The notes: a model not told the origin generated them from the sequence alone. DNA of 42,736 nucleotides from Nostoc sp. NMS2 (GCF_017115105.1 NZ_JABXKH010000148.1:1-42736); one strand, 5' to 3'. Counted from the first letter of the stretch, positions 8,539 through 17,759 are shown. Program-made: numbers and translations.

Positions 8539-8723
8539 TTCAGGAGTTAGAATCAATAAGTAAGGTATTTAGACTTACCACTCAATTGTTAGAAAAACTA
8601 TAGCAATATTGAATCATTCGGGAAAAACAAGATCCCCGACTTCTTTGAGAAGTCGGGGATATGCGGGTTGCAATTGTCACAAATCAAATAGGATTGCTAT
8701 ATGACTCCTGAATGCTGAATTCT
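8539..8723. repeat. Nested inverted repeats with a strong 13-bp hairpin
   Basis: At 8632-8660 a 13-bp perfect stem (ATCCCCGACTTCT) closes on a 3-nt loop. It is enclosed by CTATAGCAAT (about 8599) and its complement ATTGCTATA (8693), and further out by GAATTCAGGAGT (8539) and ACTCCTGAATGCTGAATTC (8702). The block lies between convergent genes (RDD plus, 2H minus). The central hairpin could serve as a two-way terminator, though it lacks a clear T tract. It looks like a small palindromic repeat unit common in cyanobacteria. Confidence 0.65.
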
Positions 8724-8757
8724 AAGGTTTATTGTTTAGATTAATGCTTGTGTGAGG

Positions 8758-9549
8758 TCAAAAATCTAAAATCGGCCAGTCTGGTTCACGATAATAGTGT
8801 GTCATGTTGTCAAATTTTCGCAATTCGACACGATTGATCGAAACTTCTGGCAAATTAAACAGCCATTTTTCATTCAATTCAGAAAGCTGTGTGCTGAAAC
8901 TTGTGCGGTCTAAGTCAGATGAAACCTCCCCAAAATACGCTAATGTAACATGGGCCGTGAAATGATAATGCTGCTCAATACCCAAGGCAATCAACTTGGG
9001 ATTTTGATAAATTGTTCGGCGGAATTTAATAATTTCCTCATAGCAGCTTTCATTTTGAGGTACTAAACAAACGGCTATAGCTCTTGGCATCAGTATCAGT
9101 CCCAGCATTTGCCATTTAATCGGATGACTCCTATTTGTCATCAATTGTTGATATTGCTGAAACATTTCGGCTAAACAAGAGGGTAACTCCTCGTCAAATT
9201 TAGGATTCTTTTCGCGGGCATCAAGGTAAGCATTGTCCCAAATTAAATCCGCTAAAGTTACATGAAAGCTAGCAGGAGGTACAGGTATAATCAAATTACG
9301 GTTTACAGGCAACTGCAAAAGTTCCTGTTGGTAAGTCTGTAATTTGGCATAGAAAGCAGAGTTTTCTGATTCTCCTTCTGCCGCAGGCGGTGTAATTAGC
9401 GTATAGCCAGGAAAAGACGCTGGTTGTCTCAAGCCAGAATTTGGCTGAAATTTAGAAGATTCCTGAATATGCTGGGCTTGGGATCTGTAGGCTTCTGGCA
9501 GCGTCAGTCGTGCTAACCGATTTAAGTAAGTTTGATAGTTGTCGTCCAA
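8758..9549 (-). CDS. 2H phosphoesterase-like protein (DUF1868 type)
   Basis: The 263-residue protein carries two H-x-T motifs, FHVTLADLIWD near residue 85 and HFTAHVTLAYFGE near residue 205. That is the pattern of the 2H (LigT/AKAP7-like) phosphoesterase superfamily, in which the two histidines act on cyclic phosphates or 2',5' linkages. The substrate is unknown. The open frame begins at a TTG (9549); an in-frame stop lies just upstream and there is no internal methionine before residue 87, so TTG is the likely start. It is convergent with the RDD gene. Confidence 0.75.
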   Translation of the reverse strand: MDDNYQTYLNRLARLTLPEAYRSQAQHIQESSKFQPNSGLRQPASFPGYTLITPPAAEGESENSAFYAKLQTYQQELLQLPVNRNLIIPVPPASFHVTLADLIWDNAYLDAREKNPKFDEELPSCLAEMFQQYQQLMTNRSHPIKWQMLGLILMPRAIAVCLVPQNESCYEEIIKFRRTIYQNPKLIALGIEQHYHFTAHVTLAYFGEVSSDLDRTSFSTQLSELNEKWLFNLPEVSINRVELRKFDNMTHYYREPDWPILDF

Positions 9550-9642
9550 TCTTCTATAGCCTCACGCTCTCACTTGATAGATTTTAGGGAAAATTATCCC
9601 GAATAAGAGAATGATTTTAAAAGTATTTAGTTTTTGGGAGTG

Positions 9643-9806
9643 GGGAGTGGGGAGGAAGCAGGGGAGCAGGGGGCAGGGGAGATGTGGTTCGACTTCGCTC
9701 ACCAACCGGGGGATGAGGAAGATGGGGAGCTCTTAGCTCTTAGCAAGGGAGAAGAGTTTTCCCCCTGCCCCTCTGCCTCTTTTCCATGCCCCATTCCCCA
9801 TCTACT
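9643..9806. repeat. G/C-tract dispersed repeat in the holA leader
   Basis: A purine-rich half (GGGGAGCAGGGGGCAGGGGA) and a pyrimidine-rich half (CCCCCTGCCCCTCTGCCTC) can form a long imperfect hairpin. The same sequence family appears at 18700-18830, 22154-22292, 29232-29457 and inside nifJ at 32063-32150. It is open in the holA frame and creates an artificial N-terminal extension, so the reading frame alone would mislead about the holA start. Confidence 0.8.
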
Positions 9807-9819
9807 AAGAGGTTTATCT

Positions 9820-10809
9820 ATGCCAATCTATGTTTACTGGGGTGAAGATGATTTTGCGATGGAAAAGGTGATCGCTATGCTGCGCGATCGCGTCCTCGAT
9901 CCCAATTGGATAAGTTTTAATTACACTGCATTCACCCCAGATCAAGCTGATGCTGCTATCCAGGGGTTAAATCAGGTGATGACACCCACTTTTGGCGCTG
10001 GTGGGCGCTTGGTATGGCTGATAAATACAACCCTGTGTCAGCACTGCCCAGAGAATGTCTTAGCGGAACTGGTGCGATCGCTAAAAGTCATTCCCGAAAA
10101 CTCATTTTTATTACTCAGCAGCCGCAACAAGCCAGATGAACGCCTCAAATCCACGAAATTGTTAAAACAATTTGCTACCGAATTCCGAGAATTTCCCCTC
10201 ATTCCCCCTTGGAAAACCGAATTACTAGTGCAATCTGTTAATCAAGTAGCCCAAACTGTGGGCGTAAAACTGACTGCCAATACTGCCCAGTTGTTGGCAG
10301 AATCCATCGGAAATGATACGCGATTGCTCTATAATGAAATAGAGAAATTACGGTTATATGCCCACGGTAGCAACAAGCCTTTAGACGTAGATACCGTTAC
10401 TAAGTTAGTAAGAAATACTACTCAAAATAGTTTACAATTAGCAGCAGCAATCAGAACAGGAGATACAGCGAAAGCTTTAACAACCTTGGCAGATATGATC
10501 AATGCTTCCGAGCCGGGATTACGAATAGTTGCTACACTGATTGGACAATTTCGCACCTGGCTATGGGTCAAGACTATGATAGAAAGTGGTGAGCGTAACC
10601 AACAAGCGATCGCTCAAGCTGCTGATATCGGTAATCCCAAGCGGATCTACTTCTTACAGCAAGAAATCAAGCTGCTTTCTGTACAACAGTTAATCTCCTG
10701 CTTACCTCTACTATTGGAGTTAGAAGTCAGCCTCAAGCAAGGAGCATCAGAAATGTCAACATTTCAGACTAAAGTCATCGAACTTTGTCAAGTATGCCAA
10801 GGAGGTTGA
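9820..10809 (+). CDS. holA: DNA polymerase III subunit delta (HolA)
   Basis: This is the clamp-loader delta subunit, which opens the beta clamp and works with the dnaX product encoded at 19067. The chosen start (MPIYVYWGEDDFAMEK, 329 residues) matches the family N-terminus YxxxGxDxFxxEK and is preceded by AAGAGG about 7 nt upstream. The 62 codons before it are repeat-derived. Visible family features are WISFNYTAF, the AAA+-like PENSFLLLSSRNKPDERLKSTKLL, and the C-terminal GLRIVATLIGQFRTWLWVK. Delta proteins are weakly conserved, but the pattern and length (about 330-340) fit well. Confidence 0.9.
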   Translation: MPIYVYWGEDDFAMEKVIAMLRDRVLDPNWISFNYTAFTPDQADAAIQGLNQVMTPTFGAGGRLVWLINTTLCQHCPENVLAELVRSLKVIPENSFLLLSSRNKPDERLKSTKLLKQFATEFREFPLIPPWKTELLVQSVNQVAQTVGVKLTANTAQLLAESIGNDTRLLYNEIEKLRLYAHGSNKPLDVDTVTKLVRNTTQNSLQLAAAIRTGDTAKALTTLADMINASEPGLRIVATLIGQFRTWLWVKTMIESGERNQQAIAQAADIGNPKRIYFLQQEIKLLSVQQLISCLPLLLELEVSLKQGASEMSTFQTKVIELCQVCQGG

Positions 10810-10918
10810 CAATAAAATATAAAAACTTGATGTATTGAACAGTTGCTGGAACTTCCAACTCCGAAAATAATTCAAAGTCCTTATAATATCCCTGATGTAG
10901 TTTTGTGTCACACACTAT

Positions 10919-11401
10919 ATGAATAAAATTTCCGATTTCCTTTCCCGATCTAGCCGAAAGCGAATCCTTTGCCAATCATTATTTTTCGGCGCGATCGCTA
11001 CTGTGAGTGTGATTTCCAACACTTTTTCATTTAGTTCAAAAGCTTATGGTCAAACTCCATCACCAATAGCTAACAATACTCAAATTGACAGCTACGCTCA
11101 AGCAGTGCTAGCAATGGAACCAGCCCGTCAAAAGGCTTTTGAAACAATTAAAAACCTTATTGGCAATGGAGAAATTCCCAAAATTGTTTGTAACGATTCT
11201 AACAGCATAAATGGTCTTCCTAGAAAGGCTCAAGATATCGCAGTAAGTTACTGTAATAGCTCTCAAAAAATTGTCCAAGATAATGGTTTAAGCATCGATC
11301 AGTTTAACAAAATTACTATAGAACTACAAAATAACGATCTGTTAAAACGGCAGGTTTATAATACCTTATTACGTCTGCAAAAAAGTCCTGATTCTCCGTA
11401 G
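10919..11401 (+). CDS. Secreted DUF4168 domain protein
   Basis: The 160-residue protein has an N-terminal signal region (basic SRSSRKRILCQS, then a hydrophobic stretch, with cleavage probably after SKAYG/AYGQ near residue 43). The mature part, about 110 residues, fits DUF4168: YAQAVLAMEPARQKAFETI, then a helix ending AVSYCNSSQKIVQDNGL and FNKITIELQNNDLLKRQV. Two cysteines in the mature part could pair in the periplasm. The family is of unknown function and common in cyanobacteria. It is convergent with the LuxR-type gene across a hairpin. Confidence 0.82.
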   Translation: MNKISDFLSRSSRKRILCQSLFFGAIATVSVISNTFSFSSKAYGQTPSPIANNTQIDSYAQAVLAMEPARQKAFETIKNLIGNGEIPKIVCNDSNSINGLPRKAQDIAVSYCNSSQKIVQDNGLSIDQFNKITIELQNNDLLKRQVYNTLLRLQKSPDSP

Positions 11402-11455
11402 TTAAAATTAGAGAGGATCGGGGTTAAAATAACCACCCTTGTATGAAAGCGAGGG

Positions 11456-11506
11456 CAAGTATTTTTTCTCTAAAAAACAATCAAAAATTGATTCATAAAA
11501 TACTTG
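11456..11506. terminator. Candidate two-way terminator between convergent genes
   Basis: CAAGTATTTT (11456-11465) pairs perfectly with AAAATACTTG (11497-11506). Inside it a second stem AATCA/TGATT can form. A/T runs flank the arms on both strands. It lies 55 bp after the DUF4168 stop and 73 bp beyond the end of the LuxR gene, so it could end both transcripts. Confidence 0.45.
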
Positions 11507-11578
11507 TTTGTGGATAATAGGTTAATAAGTAATAATCTCTTGCATTCTACGAATCAACTTTTATTACCATCCTATTAT

Positions 11579-12217
11579 TCAATTATCAGAAAGGTTTGCT
11601 TGTCGCTTAGTGTGAATATTTTTCATGTGCTTCTTCACGGTGTTTATGGTGATGTAAAGCTTCATCGCAATTTCTTTGTAGCTGTAGTTGCTTCTATAGA
11701 GAAACCAAATTTCAGCTTCTCGTGGCGTGAGGTCAAATTTTTTAACTTCAGTGAGTGCTACATTTTTTACAGACTCATATTGGTTTTCTATGGTAACTAA
11801 TAAGCAAGGCGCTTCAAACCCATCTAAATCTAGCAGTCTCACCCTAATCCGAAAAATATTTGACTTATCAAGCACAATGTCATCCGACAAAATCAGAAGT
11901 TTATCAGAAAACAAATATCGACTACTGAGTAACGATTCACAAAGATTCCAGATAGCTGGCGGTACAAAATTCGGGTTGAAATTGTCTTGATTGAATTGAC
12001 AACAAAGGCGATTAGCAGATGCATTAGTATGTACTACTTCACCAGTTTGGCTTAAAATTAATATACCGTCTTCTAAACCTTCAATTACTTCTTGTAAGAA
12101 ATTAGCTCGCTTCGAGTTAAGTAAATTAATACTCTCTAGCTGTTCTGGTTCCGCTACTGTTTTTACTAATGTCTTTGTTAGGGCAATCATAAGATGTATA
12201 TTAATGTCTAAAATCAT
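11579..12217 (-). CDS. PAS-LuxR family transcriptional regulator
   Basis: The 212-residue protein has a PAS-like sensor region at about residues 43-140 (EGLEDGILILSQTGEVVHTN, then RIRVRLLDLDGFEAPCLLVT) and a C-terminal LuxR/GerE helix-turn-helix at about residues 158-208 (LTPREAEIWFLYRSNYSYKE, then TINTVKKHMKNIHTK). There is no receiver domain, so the PAS region would sense a small ligand or redox state directly (inference). Met10 (MIALTKTLVK) is an alternative start. It is convergent with the DUF4168 gene and separated by 480 bp from recR. Targets cannot be inferred. Confidence 0.85.
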   Translation of the reverse strand: MILDINIHLMIALTKTLVKTVAEPEQLESINLLNSKRANFLQEVIEGLEDGILILSQTGEVVHTNASANRLCCQFNQDNFNPNFVPPAIWNLCESLLSSRYLFSDKLLILSDDIVLDKSNIFRIRVRLLDLDGFEAPCLLVTIENQYESVKNVALTEVKKFDLTPREAEIWFLYRSNYSYKEIAMKLYITINTVKKHMKNIHTKRQANLSDN

Positions 12218-12699
12218 GCTTGTTTGTTAGACTCGTGCAACTTAGAAGATCTACCAATCTATTTTTTGGATGATTATCTGAATAAATTGGGTGAATATTG
12301 CAGACTAATCATACTCATCAAAGTAAATGCAAGTGTTCTTTCTAACACAAACTCCTGAGAAGACTCAATCAATAATTCATATATTTTGTTTGAATTAATT
12401 TAGGTTACACATTTTAAATACAACTCTGAAATAGCCTATTTCGGAAGACGCAAAATTTGACTGGGCTGCCGTAATGCGTCTTTACTAGATTAATTGTCTA
12501 AAATCAAACATATTGTTTTGAATGGGAGCCACTTCTACTAAATAGCTATCACCCCAATAAAGAACAATTATTCAGATGAAAATAAACATATACACATAAA
12601 TATTTGTATATGCGTGTATTCACTAGGTATACTAAATTGCAGACTAAATTTTACATTGATTAAAGTAAGCGATCGCACTTCACAGTTAACCTCGCCAAC
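12218..12699. other. Gene-free interval, divergent promoter region
   Basis: No ORF with recognisable protein features lies here. The stretch is AT-rich and presumably contains the promoters of the LuxR-type gene (minus) and recR (plus). The only structure I see is GACGCA/TGCGTC flanked by A/T at 12449-12483, a weak stem with a 20-odd-nt loop, and a TATACACATA-type AT repeat near 12590-12615. Confidence 0.5.
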
Positions 12700-13398
12700 T
12701 TGATAGGCTCAAAAGCTTCCGTAATAAACGCCATACCAGACAGATGGAAGTACCTGAAAAATGTCATCATAGTTAAGGTAAAACATTCTGGAGATAAGAC
12801 AACGGTTTACGCACGCCCTTTAGCACGGTTAATTGAGCAATTGCAACGCCTGCCGGGAGTTGGCCCTAAATCTGCCCAAAGACTGGCTTTGCATATTTTG
12901 AAGCGTCCAGAAGCAGAAGTAGAAGCTTTGGCACAAGCTTTAATTGAAGCAAAAAAACAGATAGGCTTGTGTTCTGTTTGCTTTCACTTATCTGCTGAAC
13001 CTGTTTGTGAAATCTGCCGCAATGCCAACCGTGACAACAATACTATCTGTGTAGTAGCAGATCCCCGCGATGTAATTGCGCTGGAAAAAACCCGCGAATA
13101 TAAAGGCAAATATCACGTTTTGGGTGGGGTGATTTCTCCAATTGATGGAATTGGGCCAGAACAGTTGACTATACTGGCTTTGCAGCGACGGGTGAATCAG
13201 CAAAAACCTAAAGAAGTGATTCTGGCAATTAGTCCAAGTGTAGAAGGGGAAACAACAACACTATATATAGGTCAACTACTGAAACCATTTACCAAGGTGA
13301 CGCGGATTGCCTTTGGTTTGCCTGTAGGTGGTGATTTGGAATACGCCGACGAAGTGACCCTGGCAAGGGCATTGGAAGGACGTAGGGAGTTAGATTAA
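12700..13398 (+). CDS. recR: Recombination protein RecR
   Basis: RecR works with RecO (and RecF) to load RecA at gaps and stalled forks. It shows the N-terminal helix-hairpin-helix LQRLPGVGPKSAQRLALHIL, a C4 zinc finger CSVCFHLSAEPVCEIC, and the Toprim core ICVVADPRDVIALEKT with LGGVISPIDGIGPEQL, ending in the Walker-B-like GLPVGGDLEYADEVTLARAL. The coordinates use the only conventional in-frame start, TTG at 12700, which adds about 34 residues with no family match and no ribosome site. The family-length protein (198 residues) would start at codon 12802, which is ACG, with GGAG placed 8 nt upstream. The start is therefore uncertain and odd (see findings). Confidence 0.93.
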   Translation: MIGSKASVINAIPDRWKYLKNVIIVKVKHSGDKTTVYARPLARLIEQLQRLPGVGPKSAQRLALHILKRPEAEVEALAQALIEAKKQIGLCSVCFHLSAEPVCEICRNANRDNNTICVVADPRDVIALEKTREYKGKYHVLGGVISPIDGIGPEQLTILALQRRVNQQKPKEVILAISPSVEGETTTLYIGQLLKPFTKVTRIAFGLPVGGDLEYADEVTLARALEGRRELD

Positions 13399-13400
13399 GC

Positions 13401-13436
13401 TAATTCGTAATTCGTAATTCGTAATTCGTAATTAAG
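13401..13436. repeat. Tandem heptamer repeat after recR
   Basis: Four to five copies of ATTCGTA begin a few bases after the recR stop. The block is the same as the one at 921-956, including the trailing AAG. Confidence 0.9.
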
Positions 13437-13594
13437 TTTTGCAATGGGGATTTTAACTCCACCGCATAAACTTATCGCGCAATATAAGCGAGGGACTTAG
13501 ACCCCTCAAAAATGTTAAAAGGTTTATATGCTAAAAGAAAGATTTTGAGGTAAGAGGTTGTTTTAAAAGTGTTTCGCTGTGACTTTAGGCCTTT

Positions 13595-13745
13595 GAGATC
13601 CCCCCTAACCCCCCCTTAAAAAGCTACGGTGTACACACAAGTCTGCTAGAGTTGCGCCACAGGCTTTAGATCCCCCCAACCCCCCTTAAAAAGGGGGGCA
13701 AAAAACTCTCAAAGTCCCCCTTTTTAAGGGGGATTTAGGGGGATC
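13595..13745. repeat. Palindromic 'cccccttaaaaaggggg' repeats and a lone inverted-repeat end
   Basis: GATCCCCCCAACCCCCCTTA at about 13669 faces its complement ending GGATTTAGGGGGATC at about 13744, with an inner CCCCTTTTTAAGGGGG palindrome. CTACGGTGTACACACAAGT at 13624-13642 matches the end of the 158-bp element at 4678-4835, but no partner end is seen here. The rest of the 425-bp gap between recR and the CHAT gene holds no gene. Confidence 0.7.
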
Positions 13746-13823
13746 TAAAACTTTTGTTACCAAGAAGAGGACTTTTCAAACAACCTCTAAGGGCAATTCA
13801 TGAATTGCCCCTATCTCAAAGGA

Positions 13824-16800
13824 TTAATTCGGCTTACCCGTAATCGTAAATGCTGCCCAGTAGTAAGGATGATTATAAAGATTTTTATCTGATGCCATTT
13901 TACTATTTCTATATAGTTGTGTCGCTAAATAAGTTTGAATTCGTAATTCTTCAGGATGCAGATTATTCAAAATATCTTCATACCATTTTGTCAGTTCTCC
14001 AGCAGTTAGTTCTTTCAGCCACTGTGTTGCTTCCGCTAAGGCCGTAACTGCTGATTTATTAGGTTGTAATCTCCGGTAAAACTCTATCATTACCAAGGCA
14101 CTAGCTGAAGATTCTACACTCCAGAGAGTACTAACTATATGAGGAACACCCTGGCTTACAAAACCACTAGCTAAACTCACATATTCACTGCTGATAGTGT
14201 GGTTGCTAGTACTTAAATTTTCACACGCAGAGAGAGTAATCAAGTTGTAAGTTGATAGATTTTCTCGATAGATTTCATCTAGAGTCAGTTTTTCTTCACC
14301 TGCTAATACTAATTCTGATTTTTTGGGTTCAGCCAAATTATTAATCACATGACCTGTAAAATGAAAGATGTTGTAATTATCAAACAAGGCATTTTCGACA
14401 ATGTTTTTTGCCGCTTCTGCTCCCTGAATTCGTTGGATATTATTGAACATCTGGCTAACAACTTCAGACTCGATTTTGGCAAATTTTAGTGGAGGATAAT
14501 CTGCACTTTCAGGATGTTCAACACTGAGCAATAACTGATTTTGCCACTGCCAAATATCTTCAGTTCTTATTGATAAACCTATTTGGGCACTAGGTAGATA
14601 GGTAACGGTGAAATTGGACTCCACATTCGGCAACTCTTCCTGGGATGGAGGAGAAAGATGGAAAAGGGTATGAATGGGCAATCTGTACAAGTCACGGTGA
14701 GGAATTAAAATCAGTTGGGTGATGCCTTCGAGTTCTTGGGCAATTGTGGAAATATTCAAGATGCCATACAACTGCACCAGCTTCTGTTCCATATCCACTC
14801 GCCAAGAATGCTGGCTTTTACTTTCTTTGTCTTGGGCTGTGGTGCGATATTCTTGGTATTGTTGATGCCAATCTTCTAGCCAATTTTCAAATTCAATTAG
14901 GCGTTGCACGGCTTCGGGTAGCGGCAATTCATTGAGACGGATAGCGTCTTCTCCTAAAGGTATTGCCCCGGCATCTTGCATGGGTGTAAACAGGAGAATT
15001 GGTGATGGCGCTTGGTCTTTGAGAATGAAAGTATGTAGGGCGACTGGACTAATATGCCAGTAAATAATTGCTGTTGTGGGATTGAATAGTTGTTGAATTG
15101 CACCATAATGGGGCGAGTAAATACGATCGTTCCAGCCAGAAAGCAGCAAGTTTAAACAAGCATTTTTGCCTTGTTCAGCAATTTCCCAAGCTTCAACTAA
15201 ATCACCAGACTCTACTGCTAAATCTACTGCCAATTGATCGAAGCCTGCAAATTTCAAAGCTAGCTGTTTTTTACTTTCGTCTGAACGAGTTTCTTCACTC
15301 AGCAATTGTCGCAATAAATCTGTACCGCGTTGCAGCAATTCTTGAACTTGTGTTGTTTGTCCTAAACCCATCAATACTTTGCTTAGAGACTGCAAAACCT
15401 CTAGGTGGAACAGGGGAAAATATTCTAGTGTCAGGGTTAACAGCGCCTGCTGGTACTCAGATGCAGCTTTGCGCCAATAATCGCGGGGATTAGGATGTTT
15501 TTTGCCTTGATCGTAATAAGTATTAGCGATCGCAAAATGCAATCTACCCCAACCTTCTGGGTGGGTATCTGTCCGTAGATGTTTTAACCCTTCTTCGTAG
15601 CTGGCTAATTTTCCTTCGTAGCCACCCTGTTGTAAGGCGGGATTTGTCGCTGCGATCCTACTCGACATTAGCGATGCGTCAGAGTTCACCAAATGACCGA
15701 TCGCAGTTCCCCTACCAATCCAAGCTTCCCAATAATCTTGTTTAATTTCCAAAGCGTTATCATAACAAGCGATCGCTTCGGCAAATTGTTCTAAATAAAA
15801 CAGCGCTACTGCCTGGTTATACCAAGCTAGGTGGAAGTCGGGTTTGATGGCGATTGTTTGGCGATAGGATGCGATCGCTTCTTGGCGACGGCCTAAGTTG
15901 TCTAACGCTATACCTCGGTTGTACCAAGCTAAGTAAAAGTCGCCTTGAACTGAAAGGGCTTTATCCCAGGAAGCGATCGCTTCTGACCACCTTCCTAAAT
16001 TAAACAGCACTACACCCCGATCTATCCAAACTTCGTGGTATTCTGGGTCAATTTCTATAGCTCTGTCGTAGGATATAATCGCCTCTGCAAATTGTTCGCC
16101 TACAGCTAGGGCTATCCCTCGGTGATACCAGTTTTCCTGGTCTTCTGGTTCCAAATGCAGCGCTTGATCGTAACTCGAAATAGCTTCGGGTAGCCAACCT
16201 AATTTCAGTAGCGCCAAACCCTTGCTAGACCACGCTTCTTGGTAGTCTGGCTTGACTTCTATGGCTTTGTCAAAAGAAGCGATCGCTTCTTCAAAATATC
16301 CTAATTCTCCCAGAGTTCCACCCCGGTTGTACCAAGCTTTGTAGAAGTCGGGTTTTAGTTCTATGGCGGTTTCGTAAGATGCGATCGCTTCTTCAAAACG
16401 TTCTAAATGGAACAGCGTCAAGCCTCGATTAAACCAATACTCTGAGACTTCAGGTTGAAGTTCAATAGCTTGGTCATAAGATGCGATCGCGCCTAACAAA
16501 TCACCTGTTTTCGCTTGCTGAAGACCTTGGTAAAACCACCCTTGAGCGTTGGTAATCAGATTATCGCTATGTCGCTCAATAATACCAGGGGAATTACTGC
16601 TTTGAACTGCCAAGTTAGAAGCAAGTTGCTGGACTAAATTGGTACTCTGATCCAATTTCACCCACAACTCATCTAATGTATTAGCCACATTTGGCTCTAA
16701 ATTTGTCAAAGCGCTATCCCAGGTTTCCACTGAGGGAGAAGTTGTTAATTCACTTCTTTGCCTAGTAGAAAGGAGATTTGCTCCTGTTGTACTTTGAACA

Positions 16801-17759
16801 ACTTCTTCATCATCGAACCTCAGTTGGGCTAACGAGGTGATTGAATCTTCCTTTGCCGGGAGAGGGAGATTTTCGGGTATTGTGGTTTGGGCTTCTTCCC
16901 TTTCATACTCCAATACCAGTTCCTCTAAGTTTTCGGTGAATATTTCCTCAAAAGAGACATTTTCCGGTGCTGACGTGATTGGTTCAACATCTGGCACATC
17001 ATATTCCCATAACTGCTCACCTAAGCTACGGATTAGCTCTTGCCCAGGCGAAGTTGAGATAATTTCTTCATGGGTTGTGATTTCTACGACATCTAGCTCA
17101 TCATACTCCCATAATTGCTCGCCTAAATTACGGATCAGTTCTTCCCCAGGAGTGATTTCTACGACATCTGGCTCATCATACTCCCATAACTGCTCACCTA
17201 AATTACGGATCAGTTCTTCCCCAGGAGTGGTTTCTATGACATCTGGCTCATCAGCCTCCCATAAATACTCGCCTAAATTGGGGATCAGTTCTTCCCCATG
17301 AGTAATTTCTGAGCTATCTTCTGGATAATTCTCCTCATCCTCTATCTGTGTAGGTGAGTTTTGCATCATTCGGATGCCAATGTCATAAGCAACATCTCCA
17401 ATTCTGCCAACACCAAGTTCCCCCAATTGCACCATCTGTGATGCTAAAAGAGGATTCGGTGCAGGTGAAGCTAGCAAGCTTTCGCCAAACATCACCAACC
17501 AATCTATCCAGCGTTCAGCCGGAATTCGATTTTCGACCCGTTGCAGATACCTCAATGCCCACTGTCGTCCTCGTGCTTGATGCACGCCTTCTAACAATTG
17601 GATAAACAATTGTTCCAAATCAGCATTGGTTAGTTCTGGTAGTATCTCCACCAGATTGCGCCCTCTCGCACCCTTGAGAGAACTACCCTGCTTACTTTCA
17701 ATGAGGCGCTTTAAAAACCTTTTAAGCGACTGTGATATCCGCCTGAGCATCTGCCACAC
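13824..17759 (-). CDS. TPR-CHAT domain protein (caspase-like protease)
   Basis: The 1311-residue protein has a module of about 140 residues at the N-terminus (LTNADLEQLFIQLLEGVHQA, then GESLLASPAPNPLL, VQLGELGVGRIGDVAYDIG). It is followed by an acidic linker with four copies of a GE..I..LGE.LWEYD.PDV unit (residues about 150-262). About nine tetratricopeptide repeats come next (residues about 405-710, AWYNRGIALDNLGRRQEAIA type). The C-terminus is a CHAT peptidase domain with the expected His in FHFTGH (about residue 1134) and Cys in LSACEN (about 1179), then QGVPHIVSTLWSVE. CHAT proteases are caspase relatives, and some are switched on by partner proteins through TPR regions. The small gene at 17927, 167 bp upstream on the same strand, is homologous to the N-terminal module. 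A defence or regulated-proteolysis role is inference. Confidence 0.88.
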   Translation of the reverse strand: MWQMLRRISQSLKRFLKRLIESKQGSSLKGARGRNLVEILPELTNADLEQLFIQLLEGVHQARGRQWALRYLQRVENRIPAERWIDWLVMFGESLLASPAPNPLLASQMVQLGELGVGRIGDVAYDIGIRMMQNSPTQIEDEENYPEDSSEITHGEELIPNLGEYLWEADEPDVIETTPGEELIRNLGEQLWEYDEPDVVEITPGEELIRNLGEQLWEYDELDVVEITTHEEIISTSPGQELIRSLGEQLWEYDVPDVEPITSAPENVSFEEIFTENLEELVLEYEREEAQTTIPENLPLPAKEDSITSLAQLRFDDEEVVQSTTGANLLSTRQRSELTTSPSVETWDSALTNLEPNVANTLDELWVKLDQSTNLVQQLASNLAVQSSNSPGIIERHSDNLITNAQGWFYQGLQQAKTGDLLGAIASYDQAIELQPEVSEYWFNRGLTLFHLERFEEAIASYETAIELKPDFYKAWYNRGGTLGELGYFEEAIASFDKAIEVKPDYQEAWSSKGLALLKLGWLPEAISSYDQALHLEPEDQENWYHRGIALAVGEQFAEAIISYDRAIEIDPEYHEVWIDRGVVLFNLGRWSEAIASWDKALSVQGDFYLAWYNRGIALDNLGRRQEAIASYRQTIAIKPDFHLAWYNQAVALFYLEQFAEAIACYDNALEIKQDYWEAWIGRGTAIGHLVNSDASLMSSRIAATNPALQQGGYEGKLASYEEGLKHLRTDTHPEGWGRLHFAIANTYYDQGKKHPNPRDYWRKAASEYQQALLTLTLEYFPLFHLEVLQSLSKVLMGLGQTTQVQELLQRGTDLLRQLLSEETRSDESKKQLALKFAGFDQLAVDLAVESGDLVEAWEIAEQGKNACLNLLLSGWNDRIYSPHYGAIQQLFNPTTAIIYWHISPVALHTFILKDQAPSPILLFTPMQDAGAIPLGEDAIRLNELPLPEAVQRLIEFENWLEDWHQQYQEYRTTAQDKESKSQHSWRVDMEQKLVQLYGILNISTIAQELEGITQLILIPHRDLYRLPIHTLFHLSPPSQEELPNVESNFTVTYLPSAQIGLSIRTEDIWQWQNQLLLSVEHPESADYPPLKFAKIESEVVSQMFNNIQRIQGAEAAKNIVENALFDNYNIFHFTGHVINNLAEPKKSELVLAGEEKLTLDEIYRENLSTYNLITLSACENLSTSNHTISSEYVSLASGFVSQGVPHIVSTLWSVESSASALVMIEFYRRLQPNKSAVTALAEATQWLKELTAGELTKWYEDILNNLHPEELRIQTYLATQLYRNSKMASDKNLYNHPYYWAAFTITGKPN
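16976..17309 (-). repeat. Intragenic tandem repeats encoding an acidic WEYD-PD motif
   Basis: Four near-identical units of about 75-100 bp encode variants of GEELIRNLGEQLWEYDEPDV in the linker of the CHAT protein. Units two and three are almost identical at DNA level, which implies recent duplication. A single related copy, NQGEPIWEYEGPDAF, occurs in the small paralogue (17927-18619). Confidence 0.85.

Noticed and set aside
9634..9819. Extension of HolA by 62 N-terminal residues
   Set aside because: The extension is translated G/C-tract repeat; the family N-terminus and a ribosome site fit the ATG at 9820.
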